This document shows positions 45,198 to 58,500 of a stretch of DNA of 64,000 bases, one piece after another. Source of the stretch: Odontesthes bonariensis (lineage: Eukaryota > Chordata > Actinopteri > Atheriniformes > Atherinopsidae); the NCBI RefSeq assembly GCF_027942865.1, contig NC_134517.1, positions 18,172,009 to 18,236,008 on the forward strand, given 5' to 3'. The notes beneath the pieces were generated by a model that searched no databases, was not told where the DNA came from, and worked only from the letters and a program-made list of their open reading frames with translations. Positions within the stretch are counted from its first letter, which is position 1. The number at the start of each line of letters is the position of its first letter. Made by a program: the position numbers and the translations under genes.

Positions 45198-48100
45198 TCA
45201 GCTGTCCTTGTCCAGTGTGGTGGCCAGGGTCACTGTAGTTATGGGCTGCCCGATGCCGTGCATCTGCATGCGAGCCAGCTTCTTCTGTTCACACTCCGTC
45301 ACCAGGCCGTTGAGCTCAGCTGCGCTGTAGCCAATCAGAGTCCTCAGGTCGCACACAAACTTGTAAACGAAGCGCTTGCCTTGCACCTTGCTAATCATGT
45401 CTCCGTCGTAGTAATACCTAAACGGGGAAATAAAGAGCAGAAACTCGCATTGAAACAAATTCACAGCAGCGTACTTATAAGCCAAAGGTGTCACATCCAA
45501 AACAGCACGCGTTACAATGTGATCCCCCCTCCAATCGACCGAGCTTGTTCACCCACACTGCTTTTTAAGAAGTCCCCTAACTTTACGACGGTTTAACACT
45601 ACTGTACGACGTAAAAAAGAAAGAAAGGGAAATGAATAAGCAAACCTGAGGGCTCGGCTGAGTTTTTCGTAGTTCATGGTGGGCTTGTTCTTGCGTTGTC
45701 CCCATTTCTGCGCCACAAGCTCAGGCTGGTTGAGTTTGAACTCTCCCTCTTCGCCTACCCAGGAGATGCAGTCTCTTGCATCCTTGTCTGTCAGCAGCTC
45801 CAGCAGAAACTGCCACAGTTGGATCTGACCGTTGTTACCTGGCGCAAAAGAAACAGGGCGGTCAGTGAACACAACGAAATGACATACACACAAACTAAGA
45901 TGTAAAATCACAGTTAATTACCGTAAATTCCGGACTATGAGCCGCTACTTTTTTCCCAGCACCGCAGCTTATAATATGGTGCGGCTAATTTATGTTTTTT
46001 GTTTTTTTTAGTTTGTTTTTTCATGCCGCCAAAAACATTTTGCCTCGTAACATTAGACCAATAAAATTAATGAATAGTTCCCAGTGGTCCAATGAAATTG
46101 TACAATAAATCAAACACACTTACACTGCTAAATTAATGTAAATCGGTCATTTGTACTCACCCTCAACATGGAAAACAAACGAAGAAATACATACGATGCA
46201 GTTTTTAAATTAAAGGCGATCAATGACTTTTCCTGGTAGGCTACTGTCTTTTTTTGTTTAAATCAGCCGTGTTAAATCAGGTATTTAAGTTAAAACCATC
46301 GGTGTTACAGGCACTGTTCGGGGAAAAAAAGCATTTGCAGTATGTATTTGTTTATGTTCCCATACGCATTTAATTAAAAGTTTAAAAATTCTCACGTGTA
46401 ACATCTTTCTGTGTAAATATCTCGTATTACAATGTGGACACCCGTGGCTTATAATTCGGCGCGGCCTTTACAAGTACAACATGGATTTTCTTTTTAAAAT
46501 TGGAGGGTGCGGCTTATGTTCAGGTGCGCTCTATAGTCCGGAATTTATTTCCGGAAGCATGGAGGGGGAGGGGGGGGGAGGGGGGGGTGTGATGTTATTA
46601 GTTCTACACAGTAACTATTTGGAAAAGAAAACCTATATCCCAACACATTCTTTCAAATAATTTATTTCCTCAACAGCGTCCCAAACTGTTGAAGCTTTTG
46701 GCTAACAAAATTAGTAAACCAAATAAATTACCAGCAGGTCCACAGCCAAGACAGGCAGCAGCAACACTCAGATGAAACATTTTAGTTGCAAATATATTTC
46801 CCTGAATACGTTGCAGTACCTATCGGATCATGTGAGGGGCTTAGGGTTTCGGTGTGGTGTGTCCTACCTGTGCGGTTGCCGGGTGAACTGCGCTCTTCTC
46901 CCGAAATGCGGGGCGCTCTGGGGCCGCGGCTCTGCTTCAGAACCTTTATAGCAGTCGGTGTGCTCACTTGAGCTGGAATTATCTGTACAGCTGGAGAGAC
47001 GAAAAGGTCAGACACGCTCGAAGTTGTTAATGATCGGAGCGGCTGCACGGAACTTGTGTTGAAAGACTTCTATCTACTTACGCTGATCAATAGTAACAGT
47101 GGCGTCCCCTCCAGTCTGGTCCTGGCTGGCCAACACATCTGACAGAAATACGGAGAAAAAGTTACACCCCGTATGATGCTCAAGTTTGAAGAACGAGATA
47201 CAACGGCTGTCTCGGCTGGCTTCTGAACACACACCGTTATTCGTCAGCAGTGTGTACAAACTGGCTTACATTTGCGCAGGAGTTCCAGGTGACTCCACAG
47301 TATCTCTCCGTTGGGCACTTTCTGAAGGAACTCATCCTGGCTGAAACCGCAGAGGTCTCGGCCTGGGATGTGAATGCTGCCAATTTCCATCTCATCGATG
47401 TTAAACTCCTTCATGACCCACACAGCCCAATGGATCACCTGATCAGCCGTCCAGAGCAGGGGGTCTATAGAGAGAGTCACAATCAACTGTCACCCTATTA
47501 AGGACAATTTTCCAGCCGTGTAAAGCATGTAAGGAAAGTGTTCCTCACCATACGGTATGCTGAGGCGGACCTGCTCTTTGCGGTAGCCTTCGAGAGCTGC
47601 GGCCCAACGCGTGACCTGCTCTGAGGTCTCATCAGACAGGGCCGAGCGCTCTACGGCGATGAGATGTCCCTCCTCCACCAGAGTGCCCTCCTCTCCTGCT
47701 GCATCTGGATCAATCACCACTTCTACGGTTTCCACCGGCTTCACTATCTCCAAAATGTTCAACTTCTCCTCTCCTGCTCAGTGGAAGAACACAAATGATC
47801 AGAGTTGTTGGACAACACAGCTTTACATTACTGTATAGATTGGCTGATATTCGGAGGATTTCACATTAAATTGCGTCAAATTTTCTGGTCCATTTGGTAC
47901 CTGGTTTGGCTATAATCTGCAGGCTGAGCTGCACTGTCCCATCTGTCTTTACTCCCTGATCAAAAAGGCTGTGATCGGGGTGAAGCTAGAAGGACAAATA
48001 TGGCAAATAACGTCACTACATCCAGGCTCAACTGATGACCCACATCACACACCTAATGCAAATATCTCAACAGGGTTTATTTGCCAGTTGTTACCTGAAT

Positions 48101-48403
48101 GTCTTGCAGGCAGATGTCATATGTATCCAGTGAGATTTGGACTCGAGGCTCCAAAAGCTTCTTCAAATTCCCTATAGGCTCATTGATGTCAATGTCTTGT
48201 TGAATCAAATCAGAGGCAGTGATCGTCTGCTCCTCCACACTGATTAGGTCAAAGGTGATTAGTGAGTAGTTTCCACACAAGCTTACGGTATGAGACATTT
48301 TAGAATTTGGTTGTTATTCTGCTCACCCTTCCTCCAGGCAGGCCTGTTTCTCACGTTCATCGATCTCTATCTCTATCATCTCCTCCGCCTCGCTTTTAGC
48401 CAT
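45198..48403 (-). CDS. gabpa: GA-binding protein alpha chain (ETS transcription factor)
   Basis: Nine coding exons: 48403-48327, 48239-48095, 47985-47901, 47773-47549, 47464-47270, 47138-47082, 46990-46868, 45838-45646 and 45417-45198, all in phase, 439 residues (human 454). GABP-alpha binds GGAA sites and pairs with GABP-beta to activate mitochondrial and ribosomal genes. Visible parts: an N-terminal ubiquitin-like domain ([18 protein letters not shown]), a pointed/SAM domain ([31 protein letters not shown]), and the C-terminal ETS domain ([38 protein letters not shown]). The ATG in AGCCATTCTG context opens [15 protein letters not shown], matching human MTKREAEELIEIEID. Intron 7 carries a repeat at 45919-46546. 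Confidence 0.96.
45919..46546. mobile_element. Teleost miniature element with TCCGGACTAT ends, in gabpa intron
   Basis: TACCGTAAATTCCGGACTAT at the left and ATAGTCCGGAATTTA at the right form inverted termini about 628 bp apart, each next to TA. I know this termini motif as widespread in fish genomes. Inside are repeated CGGCTTATAAT phrases and no coding frame. It sits between gabpa exons 7 and 8 (46868 and 45838). Confidence 0.65.
46557..46590 (+). repeat. G-rich tract with quadruplex potential
   Basis: Four or more runs of at least four G occur within 34 bp right beside the miniature element; the gabpa transcript would be C-rich here. Confidence 0.75.
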
Positions 48404-50400
48404 TCTGTTGATAGCTTTAGGACAGCAGTAAGACAAGAAGTTTAACTCTCGTTTATAACACAGCGACATATTACGCAAAAAAAGTCGGGTGGAAATTTTC
48501 CTACCGACTGCATTTAATTTTGAGATCAAACCACAACACTGCGACAAAAACAGAAACTGGCCTCAGTTTTTTTTTAAATTTCATCCAATTTAAAGACCCT
48601 AAAGTGTGTTGACAGCAGATTGCTGTTTCACTGCAGTGCTAACATGAACATGTACTGTGTAATTGTGCGAAGTTACTTAAAGTTGCGGTGAAACAAAAGC
48701 TCTACTTTTGGTCCCATTCGCTCATGCAAACATTCAATTCACTTAGTTATATACTACATGCTTTATCCATCAGCTTCAAAATATCTTCTTTTGCTGGGCT
48801 GAAATGAGTGGCACCCATCACCCAAAGCTCTAAGACTTCATACACACGCAACACAAAAAATATACCTCATTCTTGCATGGATGCGTATTAGAACATTTAT
48901 TTGTCAAGTGCAGGTAGGTCGATGTTTGGGTATCAAGAAGTTAACTTGCTACTCTCCCTGTTAAATACCATAAGGTTTATTCAATGCACTACATTTGTGC
49001 ATGAGGTGATCACAGCTTGTACTTTTACAAGAAAAAAACCCCTCAAATTACACAAAAATAGCATTTGTCGAAGGCACATGCTGGCATTTATTTGATCTGT
49101 CTGAACCAAACAAACAAAGTAACATCAGTAACAACATTTTTGATTGAATAAACGACCTAAACATTTAGACATTTAGAACTTTTCCGTTCTCTCCAAATGC
49201 CGTAAAGGCAAAAACTAAAAGATCCAGTAAATGCTTGAGCCATAATTTCACTACAATAGCTTGAAAGAAAAACAAAAAAACACCACATATTTGTTTAATC
49301 CATCGTTCCGTATTTAAAAAGATCAGCAGCACTTAGCTCATACAAATAAAATCAAATGTGTGAAAACTAACGTGGGAGTTCAGTTTTTCTACAGTTTCCA
49401 TATCTGACCCAATTCCCCATGATGTCAATATAAACTGAGCTCCTCGGGTTTTTCCACTAAAGGCCTCTCAGCCCCGACTTCTCATTGGTCGTCTGGGACA
49501 GTTCACTGACTGCTAACATTAGCCAACTCGAGGGCGAGGCTCTGGCGTTTAAAGGCCAACTGATAGGCCATTAGTTGCAAAAACAAATAACAACCAAACA
49601 TAATTACACGTAATAATTGTGAGCTGGAAAAAAAAAACACAAAACTTATATTTATACACAAGGCAACACGTGTGGCGGCTGAGTTTGGCAGGCCTACGTT
49701 GAAACAAGTTAGCTACAAAATAGCTGCGCGGGGCGAGGCAGTGCATTACACAACCGTCGGTCCGCCGCGTGCTAAACAACGGTTAAATTATCTTTAAATC
49801 GCATTGCGCTTAATGACTTCAACACGCGTTAGCAAAACCATATTATAACTCTGCACGAAGAAAACTTTTAAAACGGAAATAGAATAAACGGAAACAAAAC
49901 AGCATAGGGCAAATGGAAAGGAGCCGGAAATCCTGGCTATGGTTTACAGCGTTACAAGACTTCCGAGGGCATCTCTGATCAACACAACTCACGTTTCAGA
50001 GGAATTCTCGTTCCTAAAAGCGACGGCGACGCTCTGCAAAAACGCTATAAACTATTAATTGCAACTACGTTTAGAAGAATGGACTAAAAAGCAATTTCAC
50101 CGGCTGAAGATGTATACCCACTGTGTGTTTGTGGCCGGACGGTGGTCAGCAGTAGCGTCGATCCCAGATCAGCGTCTGCTCAGCTGTATCTTTAGCCACC
50201 CAGCTAACGTTCACTGGTACAAAAACTGACGCTCTTTCTGTTTCCCAACGAGGAGCTTTCTCTTACCATAAGCTGTCACAACACTAGTCTAGCTTCAGAA
50301 GAAGTCGCTTACACCGCAAGAGTGTTTCTGGTTTGAAAGTGGGCGGTTTCTTCGCAGTATACTGAATAGTAATAAGCAACAGCTAGCTATGTTAGCTTTG
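48404..50400 (-). promoter_or_regulatory. gabpa: gabpa 5' region with candidate non-coding first exon
   Basis: On the minus strand a donor (ATG|GTAAGAG) at 50267 follows a sequence of about 60 bp. It would be a suitable non-coding first exon, just downstream of a GC-rich CCGCCCAC patch near 50338-50345. An ETS-type CCGGAAAT box lies at 49924-49931, possibly allowing self-regulation. The rest of the stretch is first-intron sequence with no recognisable gene. Confidence 0.35.
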
Positions 50401-52566
50401 CTGGTAGAGCTACAAAATAGCGGGAAGTGTGCGAGCATAACAAACAAACCCCTGTCACATCTCCCCAGTGTTGGCTATATTCCTCACAACAGACATATGT
50501 ATCTGAAATATTCCTACCTTTTAAAGTTCAGACTTTTAATGATGTTTAAGTATGTTTAACTGTACTAGATAAGCGGCTGGAAATTCACACAGTCGTGTCG
50601 TATCGTGCAAGTTTTTGCCAACACAGGAGGGGCGGAGACTAACTGGTAACACTGAGTTTACCTTAAAAATCCAGCTAGCTAAATGTGAAAGTGTCTGGGT
50701 CTCTGTTTTAGCTTGTATTCTACATGTATGCAGCAAAATTTTCGAGCAGATACTCTGTTAGACAGTTTTATCTATTAGATGATCAGTATTTGCCAGCAGC
50801 CTAATAAAGTTGTACTACAGGGCTACGATCAGTCTTAAAAGCAATACCTTTCACACTGACTTTCTAATAAAGTTCACTAGGCTATTCCTGTGCATGTGTC
50901 ATCATGTACTCTCTTAAGGGATTTTTATTTGAATACATGTTTGCTTCAATTCTAAAATAGCTTTTTGGGCAAGTGGCAACCAAATAATATGAATGATTCA
51001 GAGACCAATAGTTTGCCACTATGTTAATAGAAATAGTCCAATCTTTGCTACAACTGCTGATGATGTCCTTAAAACTGATGAAATGTCATATATATTTGTA
51101 GCCCTAATGTAATAAATTGGCTTCTCCCATATAAATATGTCCACGACAACAGAAGAAATTCAGTATAAGATCACACACAACATACCCCTTCCAATTAGTA
51201 ATACATTTACATTTTGTAATGTGGATTAAAGCAAACATAAAAAAAAGAGAGAATATCAACTCCCTAGGCTTTTGTTCAAAATTTGAGCATTTTGTAAAGA
51301 ACCAAAGTAAATGCGTGATCAAATGGAAGATGGAGGATGCAGTGTTACATTTTGTAAATGAAGGTAGCAAAATTATTTGGTTTATAAACTTATTGTTTCC
51401 TTTGTAGAAATTTAACAGCCACAAAAGAAAAGAGTCGTCATTTGAACTTTTTGAATAGAACTTGAAAAACGTGTCGATTCTACATGATACAATAAACAAC
51501 AAAAAGTGTTTATTGTATAAAGTAAATATTGTAAAGTAAATTTTGTCAATGGATGTTTCAGAGAATTGTAAACCATGCCAGCTCAGGGCTGTGATACAAT
51601 GTGAAACAACTTTTGCATGATTTAATCAACACGTTGTAGGTGTTGGGGCTGGGTGTACATTGTGCAGTTCTCGTTACAGCCTTAAGTAAAGTGGCTTTAG
51701 TATTTAAAGGTGAGGCTTTCACCAAATTGTAATTATTTGTCATTGACAGCTTTGTACAAAAAAAAAGCACAACTCATTACATTTACACACAATGACAACA
51801 TGTACACTTCCAGTCAACCACCAAGGTCTTAATTTCCCTTCATTTAATGGTATACTCTCCTTTTGATCATAGGCATATTCACGCTGTTGCCTATGTGTCT
51901 TGATGCACAAATGTATACTCTGTTTCCCAAACAAATAAATAATAAAATCTGTGGCTGTGCAAAGATTGTGTCTTGATTTCTCCTTTCTTTAAAACTGTTG
52001 GTGACAGCTAAAATTGGTCAAATTTGTGTTGAAACATACATTGTAAAATAGAGTAAGCAGTTAAGTAGAGGCCGCATGGACTTCATAAAACCGCGTGGTC
52101 AGTCAGTGTTTTAAAATGCACTTACTAATGTACACGTACAACACATCTTTTTGTGTGCGTGTTGGCGCTTGGCAAGAAAGAACAACTGGTAAGGAAATCA
52201 CGTACAATTGTGAATGCTTTTGTTTTTTAGAATCCCACTCGGAACTAAAATCGCCCATTTTGACAAACGTTTCCGGTTAAAGTGACTTGCCTTCTAAATA
52301 AAGGTAAATGAAAAAGCCAATACATTTGCGCAATCGATGCGATTTTCCTTTGATTTAATGTAAGGTTGACTTCCTTCACATGTTTCTACTAAATAATGTA
52401 GTGTATTATAACAAATAAATAAAATGACCATTGGCTGTTGTAAATGTGTGGGTTTTTTGTTTTCTTTAAAAAAAAAAAATCAGTCAAACATGCTTTTATT
52501 ATGAATCTGGTGAGACGGAAGTGACCCCGTTGATGCTGCTCGTTTGAACACTGGTGAGCCACCAAG
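50401..52566. other. Intergenic region between divergent gabpa and u2af1
   Basis: About 2.1 kb of AT-rich sequence. The 132-residue frame at 51104-51502 (minus) has low-complexity composition and no motif. The last 100 bp must hold the u2af1 start site. Confidence 0.5.
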
Positions 52567-55500
52567 ATGGCAGAATATCTGGCATCCATTTTTGGAACAG
52601 AGAAAGATAAGTAAGTAATTAATGTTAACTTGGTTAATCAACTGAATGTATTTGTTTACTTCCTACAAAGCTTGCTTTGACCAGCAGCTGTATATTCTGT
52701 GGTGTTTTCAGCTCTTAACAATGTGCTGGCTGTCGCTGTGTGCTGCTAGTGCTAGCTAACTATCGTCATTAAAATAAATACCGCGCGGCGACCGTTAAGC
52801 TTTTAAAATGTGTGGGTACATAACAGAGATAGGATGGCAATAGAAAGCAAAATAGGAGAATCAACCTCTATTGTTTGATTATGAATATATGGTCATATTT
52901 AACTTCAGTATTGGTGTTAAATGAACTACCATCTGCGTTTGAATTAGCATTAGCGAGGGCTACATTGAGTGTGCGAACCCGACACACGCCTTTGTTACCG
53001 TGAAAACAGAGTTATCGAGCAGCCAATCCCGCTGTGAGTTATTTATGCTAGTAGTATACAGCCCTTCATCACAACTTCTTCCCTCAGATCACCCCTATCC
53101 ACTCTCAGTAGACAAAGTACCGAAAGAGGCTACATGTCCACTGCTCCGGGCAGCCTGAAAGGCCTTTGTCGTCACGCCAGTTTTCAAACTTATTTTAATC
53201 CATCTTCTGTCACATTGTCTAATTGGTTAACTGTCTAGATGTAAAAGCTTGAAAATCGGCTAAAAAAAACCTTTATCCATTAATGAAAAGGCATGAAAGT
53301 TGCATGTAATTTAAAAAAAAAAAGGCTGCAATGCATGAACATTTGTTCAATTATGCCCATCATTTGATATAGCTATAAGATAAACGTACGTGAGTGTAAG
53401 GGAGATGTAGAGAAGTGCAGTAATTAAGATAATGTACTTGAATGTGCATCTTCATGTGAAATGAAATGTTTCTAACTGCGGTTCATGCATAGATTGTAAT
53501 AAAGAAGACTCCCATAACTTATTGCGACAGAGTCCCCAGTATGCTTTGCACAGTTTATACTTTGCGCTCATAACCTCGTCTTGTAATCAACTATAACTAT
53601 GGATTTTGAAGATTTCTTAACCTCCTCTCACTCTCATGGTCTTTTTTTCTTTTCTTTTGCAGGGTCAACTGTTCTTTTTATTTCAAAATTGGTGCCTGCC
53701 GACATGGCGACCGCTGCTCCAGATTACACAACAAGCCAACATTTAGTCAGGTAATTTCATTAGTAGACCGTGGCCATCGGTACCTAAAGCTCAAAAGGAT
53801 GTTTGTAATGCTGTGGAAATTATGGGTTGATTTTGGCTGCAAAGAGCATACCTGTACCCTGTTAGTTGTCTGATCACTTGTTCGCATGTAGTTGCATTGA
53901 TTTAGCTCAGGCATTGCATCTTGATCACAATATAGAATTTGGTTATGCTCTTAATGGGTATGTGTTACAACGTAATATTTTATATTTACATTCCACATCT
54001 TTACATGAGGAACACAAATGCCCTCATATTTCCTGTCTCGCTGGAGCTGGGGAATGTGAAGAACATGCAGGTCAGGGTGCCTCGAGAACCAGGGTTGGGA
54101 ATGGCTCCTGTAGAGACTGCAGTTTAGTCTGTTGTACTTGTTAAAATTGGCTCCGCATTTCTCCATATCCATAATTTGAGTATGTCTGCAATAGTATGAG
54201 TCCAGAAGCATTCATCTTGCAGCAGTTTAAAGCATTACTATGTAACATTTCTACCTTAAAATAACAGCTTGAAAAAAATTGTGCAGCTAGAATGAGTTTT
54301 AATATTACGATTGGCCTGTCTCCTATGCCCTTCGGGTAGGGCTGAACGATATATTGCATTTGCGATAATATCGCGATATGACCAAGTGCAATTTTCTTAT
54401 CCTAAAGGCTGCGATTATTTAAAAAAAAAAAAAAGGCTGCATTATACTCTGTTCACGTGACATGCGCGAGTAAAACATGTGATATGATCAAACGAGATTG
54501 TCTAACCACAGAGGCTGCACTCAGGTCACGTGACACGGGGAGCAAAGTTATGAAACAGTCTACCGGAGAGGACTCGCAAGCAAAGCTGTAACCTACACAA
54601 TAGCCTCAGGCTCAACAGAACCAGACCCTGCGGGGATGCTAGTTTCAAAGAGGAACTGCACATCAGTCGTGTGGGACTATTTTGGTTTTAAAGTGATGGT
54701 TCGGAGTAGATTCACCGGGTTATTTGAACCGTGACATCCAGCCAAGTAGCCCACCCGAAGTTTTTCCGATCTTGGCCGAACATCAGCCGAGTTAGCTTAG
54801 CCGAGTTAGCTTATCCCGAATAGCTTAGTAGGCTACAAGCGCTAACGGACCCTGGCAGTATCTCCAAAATTACCACACTAAAATCACATGCCATGACACC
54901 AAACTTCTACAGTAGTACAAATATGGTCTGTACTCACAAAACGATGCATTTGGAAGTTTGTACATAGTCCAGGAGTTTATTATTATCAACACAAGCCTGA
55001 TAGCTTTTCTGCTGCTAAAGCTGCGTCGACGTCACTTCTGGGAGCTGGGAGCTTCAAAGTAAGATGAGGGTTGATCTACTACTGTAGACAACAAAGCAAG
55101 GCTGCTCAATTTCTCCATTGATAAAATAAATTCACAACTCTACAACATAAAAATTCATGTAGAATATAGCATATACTTTGTTGTCTACAGTAGTAGATCA
55201 ACCCTCATCTTACATTGAAGCTCCCAGATCAAGGAAGTGACGTCGACGCAGCTTTAGCAGCAGAGAAGCTATCAGGCTTGTGTTGATAATAATAATCTCC
55301 TGGACTATGTACAAACTTCTAAATGCATCGTTTTGTGAGTACAGACCATATTTGTACTACTGTAGAAGTTTGGTTCATGGCATGTGTTTCCTTGTTCCTT
55401 GTCAACACTTTATGCTCAGATGTTTGTAAGCTCAAAAGATACTATTGTTGTATGTTCAAATATACTGTTTTGTTAAATAAAAATGTCAGTCATCAATTCA

Positions 55501-58500
55501 TGCATCACCTCATGTCATCATAACAGAGGTCTGTCTTCCAGGAAAGAACAGTTTAAAATTAATGTAATATAGTTTTAGCCATACTGTATGATGTATTGCT
55601 TGTCTTTGTTTAATAATACAGAAGACAAAGACCTTAAAAAATAATCGCATCGCAATCGCAATATTGGCGCGAAAAATCGCAATTAGATTATTTTCCATAA
55701 TCGTTCAGCCCTACCTTCGGGGGTCTGAGTTGGAAAAACTGCGCTATGTAACTTTGCTGGACCGACCCGGGAGCTGAGCGGAAGTACTTCGACTTGCTTT
55801 CTGGCACACCTACCGCAAAAACAAATAGACCCCTCTCACGCTCCCAGGTACATTTGATTACTCTTACCTTTTAGGTCAACATAGCTTGCACCTTCCGACT
55901 CCTCGCCGGTTCGTCAACAAACTTGAAACGTGAAAGTGAAAGGGTGTTGTATTTACGACAGTGTAACCGTACATTACCTCCAAGCCTGTAGGGGGAGCTC
56001 CATAGTGGGCTTTTTGAGAAGTTACATTGTACTGCTTTAAGTCAACAAGCCTTGTTTCTGCATATATTTATTCATTCTATCTGGGTATAAAGGGAGCGAG
56101 GGAGGAGTGTGTGTGGTACGTTCATCAAAGACGAAGAAAGAGGGGCTTAATAAATGAGCACCAAAGAAGACATTGATATTTTGGAAAGTTTATATAATTT
56201 CAGGACTGAAAAATTTGTCATATGTGTTGTATTTTCACTGTTCATATTTGATATCTTTAAAGTGGTCCTCCTCGGACAGGCTTTGTTTTGATCAACTCTG
56301 ATCATCCAAAAACAACATGTTTTTCTTTCAGACAATTGCCCTGCTGAATATTTACAGGAACCCTCAGAACAGCGCCCAGTCTGCTGATGGCCTGACCTGT
56401 AAGTAAAATTTTGTAAGTTTTTTCTTTGTCTGACATCAGTCTGGTTGTAAGTTGGCCTCAGTTTAGCGTTTAGATTGTATAACAACAAACAAGTGTTAAA
56501 AAACATTTAAAAAAATTTGACTATTGCGAAGCACCGAGTCTGAAAATGCAATACATTTTGAGTTAAATGACTCTTGGGGTGGCTCAGACTTTCTTGTAAT
56601 ACCTTTTTGTACCACTAGACGGGACATGAGTCGTAGTGTTTACTGCCCCAGAGCCAACAGAAGAAGAAGAAGAAGGAACTAGCCCATGTTGCAAGTAGCA
56701 AACGAACAAACTGCAGCTAATAGAAAATAGAGATGAGATGTTAGTGAAAATCTCAGTAATTACAAGAGCGGTGGGGCCTTCGTCAAGCCCATGTAGTCGC
56801 ACCCGACTTCTCTCAGGTTTCAGGTTCAATTAATACGTGTTCATTGAATTTAATAGTGCTCCCCACTGAAAGCAGGTTGTGACCGCCATTAGAGGTGGTC
56901 AGTAACGTGTCCTCAGACAGCCCGTTTGTCAGCTTGTGAAAAAAACAGAAATGAAAAGTTCTGTCCATTTCTTCTTTTCATTATTCTCTCTTATAACCCA
57001 CAAGGTACCATCAGTGACATGGAGATGCAGGAGCACTATGATGAATTTTTTGAGGTAACTCATTCTCATCTGTTGATTGTTATGTTGTATCGATCATTCT
57101 CGAGCCGCGACCGCACTTCCTACTAAAACATTTTTTTAAAATCTGAGCATTTAAAGAGTATCGAGAATCCTTATTTATAATTAACAACATATATGTACAG
57201 CATGTTGGCATTTTTAACGAGGTAATAATTGAACATTTTAATAATTTTTTTTAAAAATAAATTTTAAAAAAAATATAATAATAATAATAATAATCGGTCT
57301 CTGTCTAAATGAAGGATTGGTTGTTTTTAGCTATCATAGCAGGTTGAGTCGTATATCAGAGCTAGGCAGCCTATACAAAGGCGACTGTAGAAACACCATC
57401 CAACTCCAGGAATGAACTGGTCCTGGCCAAGACATCCTACGGCCTATAAAACCTTGTTAAACGCCAAATTGTTCAGTATTTTTTTCCTCAATGAATGAAA
57501 CCAACAGCTGCTGTTGTTCAGATGTCAAACTGTTGGTCGAGTGGGCTGTCACTCGAATGCTCACGTGAAGATCCTAAAGTCCAGCTTGCTTTATTCCTCC
57601 CCTCCCCGCAGGAAGTCTTCACAGAGATGGAAGAGAAGTACGGAGAAGTAGAGGAAATGAACGTTTGCGACAACCTCGGGGATCACCTTGTTGGCAATGT
57701 TTATGTGAAGGTGAGTGTCGGACCTAAATGCTGACTATGTCGTCACCCTTTTTCTTTCTGACACGATGATGTTTAGCCTGGCTGCAGAGCTGTGAATCTT
57801 TTGATGTATTTTTTTTTCCTTTGTAGTTCCGTAATGAAGAGGATGCTGAGAAGGCTGTGATAGACCTGAACAACAGGTGGTTTAATGGACAGCCCATCCA
57901 TGCCGAGCTCTCTCCTGTCACCGACTTCAGAGAAGCCTGCTGTCGCCAGTATGAGATGGGGTGAGTGCTACGTGGTAGAACAGAGCTCACAAAGAGGTTT
58001 ACAAAGATGCATATCTGGGAAAGATTCCCATCAAGCAGCACACTTAGTCTTTTTTTTACAAAGCGCTAAAAAGAAAAAGACGTCCTGAATAAGGTGCCAT
58101 TGTTTGCATTTGCTTGTAAATACTGACCGTACAGAGGCAGGGTCTGCTGTGTTGATTCTTTACATGTCGACTGCGTCTCATCTACTTCTGCACTACTAAA
58201 GAGCATCAGTTCTGTCTCCAACAGTCTGAAAAGCACTGCTGTGTCACCGGGCAGTTTCAGAGCTTTGATTTTAGCAGGATTAGTTTAAATCACACATGAT
58301 GCTGTTTTTAAACTGTCAGCAGTTTGTCCGCATGCAGAGTGGAAAATTAGCACCTCTTTGGTGCTTCCATGTCACAGAAAACTTCGCAAAGAACTACTTT
58401 TTTCTCAGTAATATGTGACGAAATTAGCGTTTGCTTGTTGTACAGTGCAGATGTTGGGCTGAAGGACCATATTGCTCTACCCCAGTCAATCTTTTAATTG

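Larger units (their letters stand above)
54227..56040. mobile_element. Outer TTAA-bounded miniature element (split by a hAT insertion)
   Basis: TTAAAGCATTACTATGTAAC at 54227 and the complement of TTAAAGCAGTACAATGTAAC ending at 56040 are its two ends. The element proper is 54227-54336 plus 55714-56040, interrupted by the hAT element. TTAA sits on both outer edges. Confidence 0.75.

Noticed and set aside
51104-51502. 132-residue minus-strand frame between gabpa and u2af1
   Set aside because: Composition is low-complexity F/L/S typical of AT-rich DNA; no splice or homology support.
53751-57004. Alternative u2af1 exon of the U2AF1b type
   Set aside because: No second 67-bp exon encoding an ILIQNIYRNP-like segment was found around exon 3.
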